DNA of 40,698 bases from contig NZ_ATVR01000031.1 of assembly GCF_000420825.1 (NCBI RefSeq), forward strand, positions 1-40,698, given 5' to 3'. The DNA is from Butyrivibrio sp. AE2015. Lineage in GTDB: Bacteria > Bacillota > Clostridia > Lachnospirales > Lachnospiraceae. The first letter of the stretch is position 1. The number at the start of each line of letters is the position of its first letter. The notes beneath the pieces were generated by a model that saw only the letters and a program-made list of their open reading frames with translations, had not been told where the DNA came from and ran no database searches. Shown here one piece after another: positions 8,807 through 17,932 of this stretch. A program made the position numbers and the translations under genes.

Positions 8807-8912
8807 ATTACATATTTGGTTTTTGCGTTGGTGTTTATGCACAATATACCACGGATAATAATTGTATATTTTCACCAATCCGATAATATTTTTGTTTTTT
8901 GAAATTTGTTTT

Positions 8913-9851
8913 TTACATTAATCCAAAGCTCTTTAGTATAAGTATCCAGAAGAATATTGTCACAATTGACAAAAGAGTTGAAACAAGGACATATTCTCCG
9001 GCAAGATCCGCATCTCCGCCCATGCTCTGAGCCATTGGATAAGAGGCTGCAGCAACAGGAGTTGCAAACATACAAAATACAACAAATAGCTCTGCTCCAC
9101 TTATTCCGGCTATGGACATAGCAGTCACCATGATACTTGGAATGATAACAAGCTTTAAGGATATTCCTGTGCAAAGTGGAAGTACATCTCTTTTCATGTT
9201 TGCTGCATGAAGGCTTCCTCCGAGAACAAAGAGCGACAGCGGTGTTGCCATGCTGTTTAGCTCAGCTATAGGCTTTACAAGGCTTGATGGCATGGTCAAA
9301 GGAAGCATATTAAATGCAACACCTGCAATAGCTCCTATAATAAGCGGGTTTTTAAGTATATTTTTCAAAAGTACCAGGAAAGAGACCTTGCCTCCTCTGA
9401 AATACTCAAGGATAGCCACCGAAGCTATATTGTACAAAGGAACAATAAATGCGACCATGATGCTGGCCATTACTGCTCCCTCTCTTCCGAATACGCTTTC
9501 AGTAAGCGGAATGGCAAAAAGAACAGAATTACTTCTGAAGATCGCCTGCATCACAACTCCGCGCCTTGGGTTTTCTTTTACAAAAAGCGGAACAATGAAA
9601 AAGCAGGCAAATATAACTATCAGCGTAGCCACAAATGCAAATGCCACATATCCCGCATTGCTCAGCCTGCCAAAGTCCACATCGTACAGGTTGTTAAACA
9701 TGATGAACGGGAAAAAAACTTTAAATACAACTCCGTTTAATTCCTTTAAAAAACTCTCTTTTACAGCGCCACTTTTTTTGGCAATCATCCCCAGAAAAAT
9801 GTACACCATAAAAGGTATTACAGCACTGGTCGCAATTTGCAGATTCTCCAT
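8913..9851 (-). CDS. AEC-family (auxin efflux carrier-like) permease
   Basis: The protein has 312 residues and about ten membrane helices in two halves. Its opening helix ('VIPFMVYIFLGMIAKKSGAV') and the 'FVLGGSL' and 'ASYPMAQSMGG' segments are typical of the AEC transporter family. The start ATG 9849-9851 follows AGAGGAG. Bacterial members export or import small organic acids such as malate; the substrate here is unknown. It lies 43 bases downstream of ribF with no terminator between, so it is probably read as the last gene of the translation-factor operon, although its function is unrelated. Confidence 0.88.
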   Translation of the reverse strand: MENLQIATSAVIPFMVYIFLGMIAKKSGAVKESFLKELNGVVFKVFFPFIMFNNLYDVDFGRLSNAGYVAFAFVATLIVIFACFFIVPLFVKENPRRGVVMQAIFRSNSVLFAIPLTESVFGREGAVMASIMVAFIVPLYNIASVAILEYFRGGKVSFLVLLKNILKNPLIIGAIAGVAFNMLPLTMPSSLVKPIAELNSMATPLSLFVLGGSLHAANMKRDVLPLCTGISLKLVIIPSIMVTAMSIAGISGAELFVVFCMFATPVAAASYPMAQSMGGDADLAGEYVLVSTLLSIVTIFFWILILKSFGLM

Positions 9852-9894
9852 ACTCTTCTCCTCTTAGCCTATACCAAATTCCCCGTTTTTTGCC

Positions 9895-10803
9895 TTAATT
9901 CGCAGCTCTTTTCAGATCACTTTCGATCTGTTTTTTAAGGTCCTCAATACTGTCAAACTTCATTTCAGGTCTTAAGAACTCTTTTAATCTTACTGTAAGA
10001 CCTTTACCATATACATCCTCATCAAAGTCATATATATAAGTCTCAACGCCAACTGCTTCTTTTTCAGAAATTGTCGGCTTCCTGCCAATATTGGTCATGC
10101 CCGCATATTCCTTATCATCTATGACCACAATACTTGAATATACTCCAAATGGAGGAAGGAGCTTATTGTTTGGAGGAAGGATATTGACTGTAGGAACTCC
10201 AATTGTATGGCCAATATGTCTTCCATGTTCCACAATTCCGCTTATGCTGTACTCTGTGCCGAGAAGTCTTTTTACTTCAGCCATATTGCCGTCTGCGACT
10301 TCATTTCTGACTCTGGTAGAGCTAACTTCTGTTCCATCAAGCATGACCTTCTCGATTAGATCAAGCTCAAATCCAAGTTCCTTGCTTAAGTTTCTAAGCA
10401 GGTGCTGGTCTCCTCTTCCTTTATCACCAAAAGAAACATCGCTACCCGCAGCGATATACACAGCTTTCAGATCACCGCAGAGAATATCTCTTACAAAATC
10501 CTCAGGATCCGTGGCTGCTGTAGCCTCTGTAAGAGGAAATTCAACCAGGATATCAACCCCAAGCTTTTCAAAGGCACGCCTTTTTTCATTTCTGGTAAAA
10601 AGCTGTCTGACTGTGTGTCCAACAAAGAACTCCTCAGGTGAAGGTTCAAATGTAAACACACAGGCCTTAAGACCATCCTGCTTCTGCTCAAGAATCTTCC
10701 CCAAAAGCTTTTTGTGTCCTAAATGGATACCGTCGAATTTTCCCATTGCTATGGCAGTCTTGTTATTTATATTCAGTTCATCTAGTCTGGTTATTATTTC
10801 CAA
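9895..10803 (-). CDS. ribF: Bifunctional riboflavin kinase / FMN adenylyltransferase
   Basis: The product has 302 residues and makes FMN and then FAD from riboflavin. The N-terminal nucleotidyltransferase half carries 'GKFDGIHLGHKKLL' with the HxGH motif. The C-terminal riboflavin kinase half carries 'GHTIGVPTVNI' and 'VETYIYDFDEDVYG'. The kinase motif is usually GxPTAN; here the alanine is valine. The start is TTG at 10801-10803, directly behind an in-frame TGA, with a modest GGTGGTG site, so no longer start is possible. It lies 23 bases after truB, the common truB-ribF arrangement in Firmicutes. Confidence 0.95.
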   Translation of the reverse strand: MEIITRLDELNINNKTAIAMGKFDGIHLGHKKLLGKILEQKQDGLKACVFTFEPSPEEFFVGHTVRQLFTRNEKRRAFEKLGVDILVEFPLTEATAATDPEDFVRDILCGDLKAVYIAAGSDVSFGDKGRGDQHLLRNLSKELGFELDLIEKVMLDGTEVSSTRVRNEVADGNMAEVKRLLGTEYSISGIVEHGRHIGHTIGVPTVNILPPNNKLLPPFGVYSSIVVIDDKEYAGMTNIGRKPTISEKEAVGVETYIYDFDEDVYGKGLTVRLKEFLRPEMKFDSIEDLKKQIESDLKRAAN

Positions 10804-10826
10804 TCAAATCACCACCAATTAAATCA

Positions 10827-11783
10827 TTATTTCTCAAAAAAGAATTTATCGACTTTGAACATTCTTGTTCTCTCATCATATTTATAGATTCCAAAAAATG
10901 TTTCGTCTTCCGCATAAACCCTTATCATGTTTCCATCTGTAAACATCTCTTTTTCGAATTCTTTATCATTAACTCCGTTTGGATCTTCATTTAAAATATT
11001 GTCTTTTCTGAAGCTGTTTCCATTTTCAAGAAGGACTCTTGCGCTGTCTTTTACATGAATCTTATCCAAATCCCTAAAGATATACTCAGGAGACTGAATT
11101 GCCTCTGATAATGTACCATTATCGCGCATCTCCTCCACCTGAGACAGTGTTATAGCTGTTTCCAGATTAAATGCTCCGACTCTTGTTCTTGTAAGGTGCT
11201 GCATAGCTGCTCCGCAACCAAGCCTTTGTCCAATATCATGGCAAAGAGTTCTGATGTACGTTCCCTTTGAGCACTTAACCTCAATGGTAAAAATATGATC
11301 ACTTTCAAGATGAGAATCATCAAGAACTGTTATTGCTCCAATATGGATCTTTCTTGGTTTTCTCTCAACTTCAATTCCCTCTCTTGCAAGCTCATAGAGT
11401 TTTTTGCCATCCTGCTTTATAGCGGAATACATTGGAGGAATCTGATCATAATCGCCAACAAAGGCCTGAACAGCCTCATGAAGTTCAGCCTTTGTCACAT
11501 TTACAGGCTGCTCTCCAAGGATGTTTCCTGACATATCCTGCGTATCAGTTGTAACTCCAAGTCTGCAGACCGCAATATACTCTTTATCATGGTCTGTAAG
11601 CATCTCTACAAGTTTTGTACCTGTTCCAAGACATACAACCAGGACACCCACTGCATCAGGATCAAGAGTTCCTGTATGTCCAATCTTTTTTTGCTTAAGA
11701 ATCCCTCTTAGTTTAGCCACCACGTCATTGGATGTAAAGCCGGGCTCCTTATATATATTTATCAAACCATTATATTTGTTCAT
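10827..11783 (-). CDS. truB: tRNA pseudouridine-55 synthase
   Basis: The protein has 318 residues and converts U55 in the T loop of tRNAs to pseudouridine. The N-terminus 'GLINIYKEPGFTSNDVVAKLRGI' and 'GHTGTLDPDAVGVL', with the catalytic aspartate, are characteristic. 'GTYIRTLCHDIG' is also conserved, and a PUA-like C-terminal part follows. I chose the ATG at 11781-11783 because it aligns with the usual start; a frame opening at 11819 would begin inside the upstream hairpin. The ribosome binding site is weak. It follows nrnA by 63 bases that hold a hairpin. Confidence 0.95.
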   Translation of the reverse strand: MNKYNGLINIYKEPGFTSNDVVAKLRGILKQKKIGHTGTLDPDAVGVLVVCLGTGTKLVEMLTDHDKEYIAVCRLGVTTDTQDMSGNILGEQPVNVTKAELHEAVQAFVGDYDQIPPMYSAIKQDGKKLYELAREGIEVERKPRKIHIGAITVLDDSHLESDHIFTIEVKCSKGTYIRTLCHDIGQRLGCGAAMQHLTRTRVGAFNLETAITLSQVEEMRDNGTLSEAIQSPEYIFRDLDKIHVKDSARVLLENGNSFRKDNILNEDPNGVNDKEFEKEMFTDGNMIRVYAEDETFFGIYKYDERTRMFKVDKFFFEK

Positions 11784-11811
11784 GTTCTTATTCTCATTCT
11801 TAGTCAAAACA

Positions 11812-11840
11812 AGCCACAAGACATCTCATATCTTGTGGCT
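11812..11840 (-). terminator. Hairpin between nrnA and truB, possible weak terminator
   Basis: A 10-bp perfect stem (AGCCACAAGA, 11812-11821 with 11831-11840) has a 9-nt loop. On the minus strand it is followed by TTGTTTTGA, a poor U-tract. It starts six bases past the nrnA stop codon. It may give partial termination or act as an RNA processing or stability element that lowers truB-ribF expression relative to the upstream genes. Confidence 0.55.
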
Positions 11841-11846
11841 ATATTA

Positions 11847-12791
11847 TTATAACTGTTGCTGAATATATTTTGTAATGTTATTTATAACATCATGCTGTGT
11901 TCCGTTGACAGTGCAACCTGCAGCTCTCATATGTCCGCCGCCACCAAATATCTTGGCAACCTTTGAAACATCCACACTTCCATCGCTGCGAAGGCTTACT
12001 CTGTAAGTCATTGGCTCCTCTTCATACATAAATATTGAGCAACCAACGCCTATTGTAAGTAGCATCTGGTTAACGATTCCATCCATGTCATTGCTGGTAG
12101 CGCCGTAAAAATCCATTGTCTGTCTTGAAACAACTGACACAATGCACTTGCCATTCATCAGGAGAATACTCTCAAGAAGCGCTCTACCAAGAATCTGATT
12201 CTGAAGATATGTCTTTTCATAGAATACATGGTCTATAAGACTTCCAAAATCAAATCCATATCCGATAAGTTTTGCGGCGATCTCCATAGTTTTAGGAGAA
12301 GTGCAGGAATACTTAAATACACCTGTATCTGTCACCATTCCGGTATAAAGAGATTTTGCAATATCTTCATCCATCTTATCAGTATCGATCACAGTATAAA
12401 CCAGCTCACAGGCACTACTTGCTGTAGGAACTATATAATTCACATTGCCTGTTCCGGGATTACTGATATGATGATCAATATTTACAGTATTTTTAGCTGC
12501 ATCAAAAAAGGCTTCTGCATTTCCAAGACGATCCTTGCCACAATCAAGGGCAATGAACAAATCGTAACTGTCAACATCTGTTGTGTAATCTTTATTAGCC
12601 TTATCTGAATCTTTTATGAATTCAAGTTCAGGTGGAATACTCTCAAGAAAAACATCCACCCTTATATCAGGATAATTCTTGGATAGATAAAGATACATTC
12701 CCATGCATGATCCAACACAGTCCCCATCTGGTCTTATGTGACCACTAATACCTACTGTCTTTACGCCTTGCATTAATTCATCTATCTTCAT
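11847..12791 (-). CDS. nrnA: DHH-family phosphoesterase (nanoRNase / pAp phosphatase)
   Basis: The protein has 314 residues with DHH motifs in order: 'GHIRPDGDCVGS', 'ALDCG', 'NIDHHISN', and the DHHA1 'GGGGHMRAAGC' near the end. NrnA relatives degrade 2-5 nt RNAs and dephosphorylate pAp. The position between rbfA and truB is the usual one in Firmicutes and supports the assignment. The ATG 12789-12791 follows GTAGGTAG, and the gene starts 20 bases after rbfA. The nanoRNase role is a family inference. Confidence 0.92.
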   Translation of the reverse strand: MKIDELMQGVKTVGISGHIRPDGDCVGSCMGMYLYLSKNYPDIRVDVFLESIPPELEFIKDSDKANKDYTTDVDSYDLFIALDCGKDRLGNAEAFFDAAKNTVNIDHHISNPGTGNVNYIVPTASSACELVYTVIDTDKMDEDIAKSLYTGMVTDTGVFKYSCTSPKTMEIAAKLIGYGFDFGSLIDHVFYEKTYLQNQILGRALLESILLMNGKCIVSVVSRQTMDFYGATSNDMDGIVNQMLLTIGVGCSIFMYEEEPMTYRVSLRSDGSVDVSKVAKIFGGGGHMRAAGCTVNGTQHDVINNITKYIQQQL

Positions 12792-12810
12792 ATCTACCTA
12801 CTCTTTCCTA

Positions 12811-13233
12811 TCAATCTTCGTTATCTTCTTCGTCCTCAAAAGAATCTTCTATCTCTTCTCCGCGGGCTGCTCTTGCTTCATTGTCCTTTGCTGTAACTTC
12901 ATCAATCTTCCTGGACATATTGATAGCATACTCAATTGAGTCATCCATGATGAATCTGAGTTCAGGAGTATATCTCATATTGAGCTCTTTTGCCAAAGTA
13001 CTGCGGATATAACCTGAAGCGCTCTTAAGTCCCTCCTGAGTACGAAGTCTGTCCTCTTCATCACCCATTACAGTTACCCAGACCTTACATGTTTTAAGGT
13101 CTGGAGCAACTTCAACTTCCATAACGGAGACAAATGGACTGATCCTTGGATCTTTACTATAACGAATGGCCTCTGAAATAACTTTCATTACTTCGCCATT
13201 TATTCTTTTATTCTTATTACTGTTTTTTCTCAT
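12811..13233 (-). CDS. rbfA: 30S ribosome-binding factor A
   Basis: The protein has 140 residues and is a small KH-fold factor for late 16S rRNA 5'-end maturation. The conserved segments 'EAIRYSKDPRIS' and 'YTPELRFIMDDSIEYAINMSRKIDEV' are present. An acidic tail (EDSFEDEEDNED) extends past the usual core. Its ATG overlaps the infB stop in an ATGA arrangement at 13230-13233, which implies translational coupling to IF-2. Confidence 0.95.
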   Translation of the reverse strand: MRKNSNKNKRINGEVMKVISEAIRYSKDPRISPFVSVMEVEVAPDLKTCKVWVTVMGDEEDRLRTQEGLKSASGYIRSTLAKELNMRYTPELRFIMDDSIEYAINMSRKIDEVTAKDNEARAARGEEIEDSFEDEEDNED

Positions 13234-16160
13234 TGACGAGGTACCTCTACCATCTCATAAGCCTCTACCATATCACCTTCATGCATCTGGTCGAAGCCAT
13301 CAAATACAAGACCACACTCGAAGCCTTCCTTAACTTCCTTTACATCATCTTTGAATCTCTTAAGTGAAGCAAGGTCGCCTTCAAAGATCTGCTCGCCGTC
13401 TCTTGAAATACGAACTTTGCAGTCTTTCTTAATGATACCATCTTTTACGAAGCTACCTGCGATATTACCAATCTTGGAAGCCTTGAATATCTGACGAACT
13501 TCTGCATGTCCTGTAACTCTTTCTTCATAGATAGGAGCAAGCATTCCCTTCATAGCATATTCAATCTCTTCGATTGCCTGATAGATAACCTTGTAAAGCT
13601 TGATCTCAACACCTTCATGCTCAGCCATGCTCTTTGCTGTAGCATCAGGACGAACGTCAAATCCGATGATGATAGCGTTAGATGCAGCAGCAAGTGTTAC
13701 ATCTGACTCATTGATGGCACCAACACCACCATGGATAACCTTAACAACAACTTCATCATTAGAGAGCTTAAGAAGACTCTGTTTAAGGGCTTCTACGCTA
13801 CCCTGAACGTCAGCCTTGATGATAATATCAAGTTCCTGAAGTCTTCCTTCCTCAATCTTAGAGTAAAGATCATCAAGAGACATCTTAGCCTTTGTCTCTT
13901 CAATAAGGTCTTTCTTGTGCTGCTGAAGGTATGTATTTGCATACTGCTTAGCCTGTTTGTCAGTCTCATGTCCAAGGAATACTTCACCTGCGTTAGGAAC
14001 ATCAGAAAGACCAAGGATCTCAACAGGCTGTGAAGGACGAGCTTCTTTAAGCTTGTTGCCCTTATCATCAACCATGGCACGAACCTTACCTGAGCTTGCG
14101 CCTGCAGAAATGAAGTCACCAACATGAAGTGTTCCCTTCTGAACAAGAACGTTTGCAACAGGACCGCGTCCCTTATCAAGTCTTGCCTCAAGAACAAGTC
14201 CTCTGGCCATTCTGTCAGGATTAGCCTTAAGCTCTAAGATATCAGCTGTAAGGATGATTGTTTCAAGAAGGTCTTCAATACCTTCACCAGATTTAGCTGA
14301 TACAGGAACAAACTCTGTTGTTCCGCCCCAGTCTGTAGAGATAAGACCATACTCTGTCATTTCCTGTTTAACTTTATCAATATTTGCATTTGGCTTATCA
14401 ATCTTGTTGACAGCTACGATGATTTCAACTTCAGCTGCCTTAGCATGGTTGATAGCTTCTACTGTCTGAGGCATTACACCGTCATCAGCAGCTACTACAA
14501 GTACTGCGATATCTGTAGAATTAGCACCGCGCATACGCATTGCTGTGAACGCTTCATGACCAGGTGTATCAAGGAATGTTATCTTCTGATCATTTACAGA
14601 TACTGTATAAGCACCGATTCTCTGAGTAATACCGCCGGCCTCTCTGTCAGTAACGCTTGTCTTACGGATTGCATCAAGAAGTGATGTTTTACCGTGGTCA
14701 ACGTGACCCATTACGCAGACAACAGGTGGTCTCTTCTTAAGTGTCTCAGGTGCATCCTCATCCTCTTTAAGAAGTTCTTCAATAACGTCTACAGGAACTT
14801 CTTTCTCGCAGATGATATCGTACTCAATCGCTATATTCTCAGCCTCTTCATAAGTAAGCTCTGTATTTACAGTAGAAACCTGTCCAGCCATAAAGAGCTT
14901 CTTGATGATAACTGAAGGCTGCATCTTCATCTTCTCAGCAAGATCCTTGATAGAAACCTTCTCAGGAATAGAAATAACCTTGATCTGCTCTTCAGGTTCC
15001 TCTACCTTCTTAACTTCAGGCTTGATGAATCTGCCAACTCTCTTGCTTCTTGGCATCATCTCTTCCTGCTCATAAGCAAGATCCTTCTTATTTCTCTTAT
15101 CTTTTTCCTGACCAATACGGCGTCTTTCTTCGTCTCTGTGGCTTCCGCCGTCCTTTACAGGAGCTGCATCAGCAAATGAGCCTCTCTGGTTCTTATCGAA
15201 CTTGTTATTTCTATCGTTTCTGTCATTTCTGTCGTTACGATCATTTCTTCCGCCGAACTTGCCACCAGGCTGTCCACCGTTCATCTGACCATCACGGCCA
15301 CCGCGCTGACCGAATCCGCCCTGATTGTTATCTCTGCGGAATCCGCCATTCTGTCCATTATTTCTATTCTGGAAGCCGTTTCTGTCGCCTCTCTCGTTTC
15401 TTCCGGAATTATTTCTGTTGTCTCTGTTATTATCTCTGTTGTTGTCTCTATTATTGTCTCTGTTATCCCTGTTATCTCTAGGTCTCTCGTTCTGAACAGG
15501 TGCAGCATTTTCTCTCTTAGGAGCTTCACTGCGAACAGGTGCTGCCTGCTGAACAGGCTGCTCTTTAACAACTTTATTCTCCTGAACTTCAGGTGCAACT
15601 TCCTTTTTAGGAGCTGGCTTTGGAGCAACGCTCTTATTTACAGGAGTGTTATAGCTCTCAAGCTGTGAAGGAGCAGTTAATGGCTTAATTGGATGGTATA
15701 CGTTCTGAGACTGTGCAAAAGTGCCTCTTCTGTTATTACCATTATTCTGGTTATTGCCATAACCGCCTCTGTTATCACGGCGCTGATTATTGTTGTTATT
15801 GTTATTCTGAGCACCGTTATTGTTTCCACCCTGGTTATTGTGATAGCCACCCATTTTTGAGTTGCCTGCATTTGTAACCATGATGATCTTCTTCTTTTTC
15901 TTTGGCGCATCAGCATCTGCCTTAGGCGCCTCAGCCTTTGGAGCTTCTGTTTTAACAGGTGCCTTTTTCTCTTCTGTCTTGGCCTCATCTGCTTTTTTAG
16001 ATGAACCCTTGAAGTGATTTCTGGCTACCTCCGCATCAGCCTCTTCTATTGAACTGTTCGAACGTTTTGCCTCTATGCCTTTCTCCTGCAAAACACTTAT
16101 CAGCTCCTTTGCGTCGCATCCAAGCTCATTTGCAAGTTCGGATATTTTAATCTTTGCCAT
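13230..16160 (-). CDS. infB: Translation initiation factor IF-2
   Basis: The protein has 976 residues. It has an IF2_N helix bundle at 1-50, a long disordered region at about 55-390 rich in Asn, Arg, Gly, Asp, Lys and Ala, and a second IF2_N-like domain near 398-450. The GTPase follows with 'GHVDHGKT' at 484-491, then 'GGITQRIGAY', 'DTPGHEAF', 'NKID' and 'SAKSGEG', and then the beta-barrel and fMet-tRNA binding domains. It delivers initiator tRNA to the 30S subunit. The ATG immediately follows the ylxQ stop (TGAATG). The N-terminal region is larger than in B. subtilis IF-2 and contains short tandem repeats. Confidence 0.97.
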   Translation of the reverse strand: MAKIKISELANELGCDAKELISVLQEKGIEAKRSNSSIEEADAEVARNHFKGSSKKADEAKTEEKKAPVKTEAPKAEAPKADADAPKKKKKIIMVTNAGNSKMGGYHNNQGGNNNGAQNNNNNNNQRRDNRGGYGNNQNNGNNRRGTFAQSQNVYHPIKPLTAPSQLESYNTPVNKSVAPKPAPKKEVAPEVQENKVVKEQPVQQAAPVRSEAPKRENAAPVQNERPRDNRDNRDNNRDNNRDNNRDNRNNSGRNERGDRNGFQNRNNGQNGGFRRDNNQGGFGQRGGRDGQMNGGQPGGKFGGRNDRNDRNDRNDRNNKFDKNQRGSFADAAPVKDGGSHRDEERRRIGQEKDKRNKKDLAYEQEEMMPRSKRVGRFIKPEVKKVEEPEEQIKVISIPEKVSIKDLAEKMKMQPSVIIKKLFMAGQVSTVNTELTYEEAENIAIEYDIICEKEVPVDVIEELLKEDEDAPETLKKRPPVVCVMGHVDHGKTSLLDAIRKTSVTDREAGGITQRIGAYTVSVNDQKITFLDTPGHEAFTAMRMRGANSTDIAVLVVAADDGVMPQTVEAINHAKAAEVEIIVAVNKIDKPNANIDKVKQEMTEYGLISTDWGGTTEFVPVSAKSGEGIEDLLETIILTADILELKANPDRMARGLVLEARLDKGRGPVANVLVQKGTLHVGDFISAGASSGKVRAMVDDKGNKLKEARPSQPVEILGLSDVPNAGEVFLGHETDKQAKQYANTYLQQHKKDLIEETKAKMSLDDLYSKIEEGRLQELDIIIKADVQGSVEALKQSLLKLSNDEVVVKVIHGGVGAINESDVTLAAASNAIIIGFDVRPDATAKSMAEHEGVEIKLYKVIYQAIEEIEYAMKGMLAPIYEERVTGHAEVRQIFKASKIGNIAGSFVKDGIIKKDCKVRISRDGEQIFEGDLASLKRFKDDVKEVKEGFECGLVFDGFDQMHEGDMVEAYEMVEVPRQ
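15207..15251 (-). repeat. 9-bp tandem repeat in infB coding Arg-Asn-Asp
   Basis: This stretch encodes residues 304-318, an Arg-Asn-Asp triplet repeated four times before Arg-Asn-Asn. The DNA unit is close to TTTCTGTCA/G on the plus strand with synonymous variation. It lies within the disordered N-terminal part of IF-2. Confidence 0.75.
15411..15482 (-). repeat. 9/12-bp tandem repeat in infB coding RDN/RDNN
   Basis: This encodes residues 227-250, alternating RDN and RDNN units. The plus strand shows repeating TCTCTGTTATTA-like units with a 9 or 12 bp period. All units are multiples of three, so slippage would change the length of the arm without breaking the frame. Confidence 0.8.
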
Positions 16161-16490
16161 TCACATTTCCTCCGTACTTTTTTCTGAAAGTAAGTTCTTT
16201 ATGAGCGTCTTGGCAAATCCCGCATCAGTAATAGCCAAACTCGTTCGAACGTCCTTACCTATTGCATGTCCCAACTCATCCATGTTTCCATAGAAATATA
16301 TCGGAACTTTATAATAACTACATTTATCACTAAATTCTTTTTTGGTATTGTCTGAGGCATCATTGCTTACAATAACCATGACAGCTGTCTTTTTCCGGAT
16401 TGCTTCCAAAACAGCAAATTCACCGCTCTTTAGCTTACCGGCTCTCTGACACAGCCCCAGCGTACCAAGTAACTTTTCTTTAGAATCCAA
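16161..16490 (-). CDS. ylxQ: L7Ae-family RNA-binding protein YlxQ
   Basis: The protein has 109 residues with the L7Ae/L30e fold: 'LGLCQRAGKLKSGEFAVLEAIRKK' and the 'VIVSNDASDNTKKEF' segment. Relatives bind kink-turn RNA, but the exact target of YlxQ is not settled. The start is a TTG at 16488-16490 with AAGGAG ten bases upstream, placed 11 bases inside the end of the upstream gene. It sits between rnpM and infB, as in most Firmicutes. Confidence 0.9.
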   Translation of the reverse strand: MDSKEKLLGTLGLCQRAGKLKSGEFAVLEAIRKKTAVMVIVSNDASDNTKKEFSDKCSYYKVPIYFYGNMDELGHAIGKDVRTSLAITDAGFAKTLIKNLLSEKSTEEM

Positions 16491-16749
16491 TCTCGCTTAA
16501 CTCCTTTTTAAGCTTTTGAAGCTCGTCTTCAGGAACAGGTGATTTAAGAGATCTCTCAAGGCCCTTATTCTTAAATGCTTTTTTCAGACATTCCTCTGAT
16601 CTGCACAGATAAGCACCTCTGCCATTAGCCTTTCCGGTGAAATCAATCTTTACTTCACCTTCAGGAGACTTGATGACTCTGATCATCTCCTTCTTTTCCT
16701 TCATCTCCATGCATCCAACGCACTTTCTCATCGGAATCTTTTTCTGCAT
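16480..16749 (-). CDS. rnpM: YlxR/RnpM-family RNA-binding protein (DUF448)
   Basis: The protein has 89 residues with the family signature 'RKCVGCMEMKEKKEMIRV' and 'GRGAYLCRSEECLKKA'. The B. subtilis relative has been reported to bind RNase P RNA and modulate the enzyme. The gene follows nusA with one base between and overlaps ylxQ, which indicates tight coupling. Function is by family; the sequence supports the family strongly. Confidence 0.92.
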   Translation of the reverse strand: MQKKIPMRKCVGCMEMKEKKEMIRVIKSPEGEVKIDFTGKANGRGAYLCRSEECLKKAFKNKGLERSLKSPVPEDELQKLKKELSEIGF

Positions 16750-16750
16750 A

Positions 16751-17908
16751 TTATTCCTCTACTTCAGAATCGGAAGCTTCTACTTCGCCTTCCTCATACT
16801 CGCCTTCTTCGTACTCATCATAATCTTCATCATCAAGATAATCTTCCATACGGAATCCAGGAGCATCCTTAGCCTGTGTCTCGCTCTTGATATCGATCTT
16901 GTATCCTGTAAGTCTTGCAGCAAGTCTTGCATTCTGACCTTCCTTACCAATTGCAAGTGAGAGCTGGTAATCAGGAACAACTACCTTTGCACTCTTCTCA
17001 TCAGGATCAGCGAATACTGCCACGATCTTAGCTGGTGAAAGAGCATTCTGGATAAGATTTCCAGGATTCTCATCCCAGTTGATGACATCAATCTTTTCAC
17101 CGTTAAGCTCATCTACGATAAGGTTAACTCTTGCACCATTTACACCTACGCATGCACCAACAGCATCTACGTTAGGGTTATTAGAATAAACTGCGATCTT
17201 TGTACGGCTTCCTGCTTCTCTTGCTATTGACTTGATCTCTACAGTTCCGTCCTGGATCTCAGCAACTTCCTGCTCAAAAAGTCTCTTTACAAGATCAGGG
17301 TGAGTTCTTGATACAAGAATTCTTGGTCCCTTTGATCCGTTCTTAACTTCAAGTACGTATACTCTGATACGTGATGTTGGTCTGTATACTTCACCCTTAA
17401 CCTGTTCGTTCTCGTTAAGAATTGCATCTGCACGACCAAGATTGATGCTTACATTTCTTCCAATGAATCTCTGAACAACACCTGTTACAATGTCATGTTC
17501 TTTCTCAAAGTACTCATTGTAGATAGCGCCGCGCTCTTCCTCACGGATCTTCTGAAGGATAACGTTCTTGGCGTTCTGAGTAGCGATACGGCCGAACTCC
17601 TTAGAATTAAGAGGAACTGCAACTATATCACCAATCTTTGCCTTTTTTGTTATCTTCTTTGCATCATCAAGGCAGATCTCAATCTGTGGATCCATAACAT
17701 CGTCTGCAAGCTCGACTACTTCTTTATCGGCATAGCATTTGAAGTCGCAATTGTTTCTGTCTACCTCTACTCTGATATTTTCAGCCTTGCCAAAGTTGTT
17801 CTTGCAGGCTGTGATAAGTGAATTCTCAATTGCATCGAACAGAGAATCTTTGCTGATGTTCTTCTCCTTTTCTAAAAGGTCAAGGGCATCCATTAATTCT
17901 TTACTCAT
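16751..17908 (-). CDS. nusA: Transcription termination/antitermination factor NusA
   Basis: The protein has 385 residues. It has an N-terminal RNA polymerase-binding domain (about 1-125), an S1 domain (about 130-200) and two KH domains ('VGACVGVNGARVNLIVDELNG' and 'LAIGKEGQNARLAARL'). It ends in a strongly acidic tail rich in Glu, Asp and Tyr. It lacks the proteobacterial C-terminal repeats, as is normal in Firmicutes. The ATG 17906-17908 follows AAGGAGATTACG. NusA binds the RNA exit channel and stimulates pausing and intrinsic termination. It may act on the hairpin in its own leader. Confidence 0.97.
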   Translation of the reverse strand: MSKELMDALDLLEKEKNISKDSLFDAIENSLITACKNNFGKAENIRVEVDRNNCDFKCYADKEVVELADDVMDPQIEICLDDAKKITKKAKIGDIVAVPLNSKEFGRIATQNAKNVILQKIREEERGAIYNEYFEKEHDIVTGVVQRFIGRNVSINLGRADAILNENEQVKGEVYRPTSRIRVYVLEVKNGSKGPRILVSRTHPDLVKRLFEQEVAEIQDGTVEIKSIAREAGSRTKIAVYSNNPNVDAVGACVGVNGARVNLIVDELNGEKIDVINWDENPGNLIQNALSPAKIVAVFADPDEKSAKVVVPDYQLSLAIGKEGQNARLAARLTGYKIDIKSETQAKDAPGFRMEDYLDDEDYDEYEEGEYEEGEVEASDSEVEE

Positions 17909-17932
17909 CGTAATCTCCTTTTTCCGCCTGGA

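Noticed and set aside
9895..10803. FMN riboswitch before ribF
   Set aside because: Only 23 bases separate truB and ribF, far too little for the conserved aptamer.
11784..11819. Longer truB start at 11819
   Set aside because: That ATG is inside the hairpin between nrnA and truB. Homologous proteins begin at the later ATG.
15050..15481. Plus-strand 143-residue open frame rich in Cys, Tyr, Arg and His
   Set aside because: It is the antisense reading of the low-complexity Asn/Arg/Asp part of infB, which keeps opposite frames open by composition.
15207..15482. Repeats that might look like a CRISPR array
   Set aside because: Units are 9-12 bp, have no unique spacers and code in frame for the IF-2 arm.
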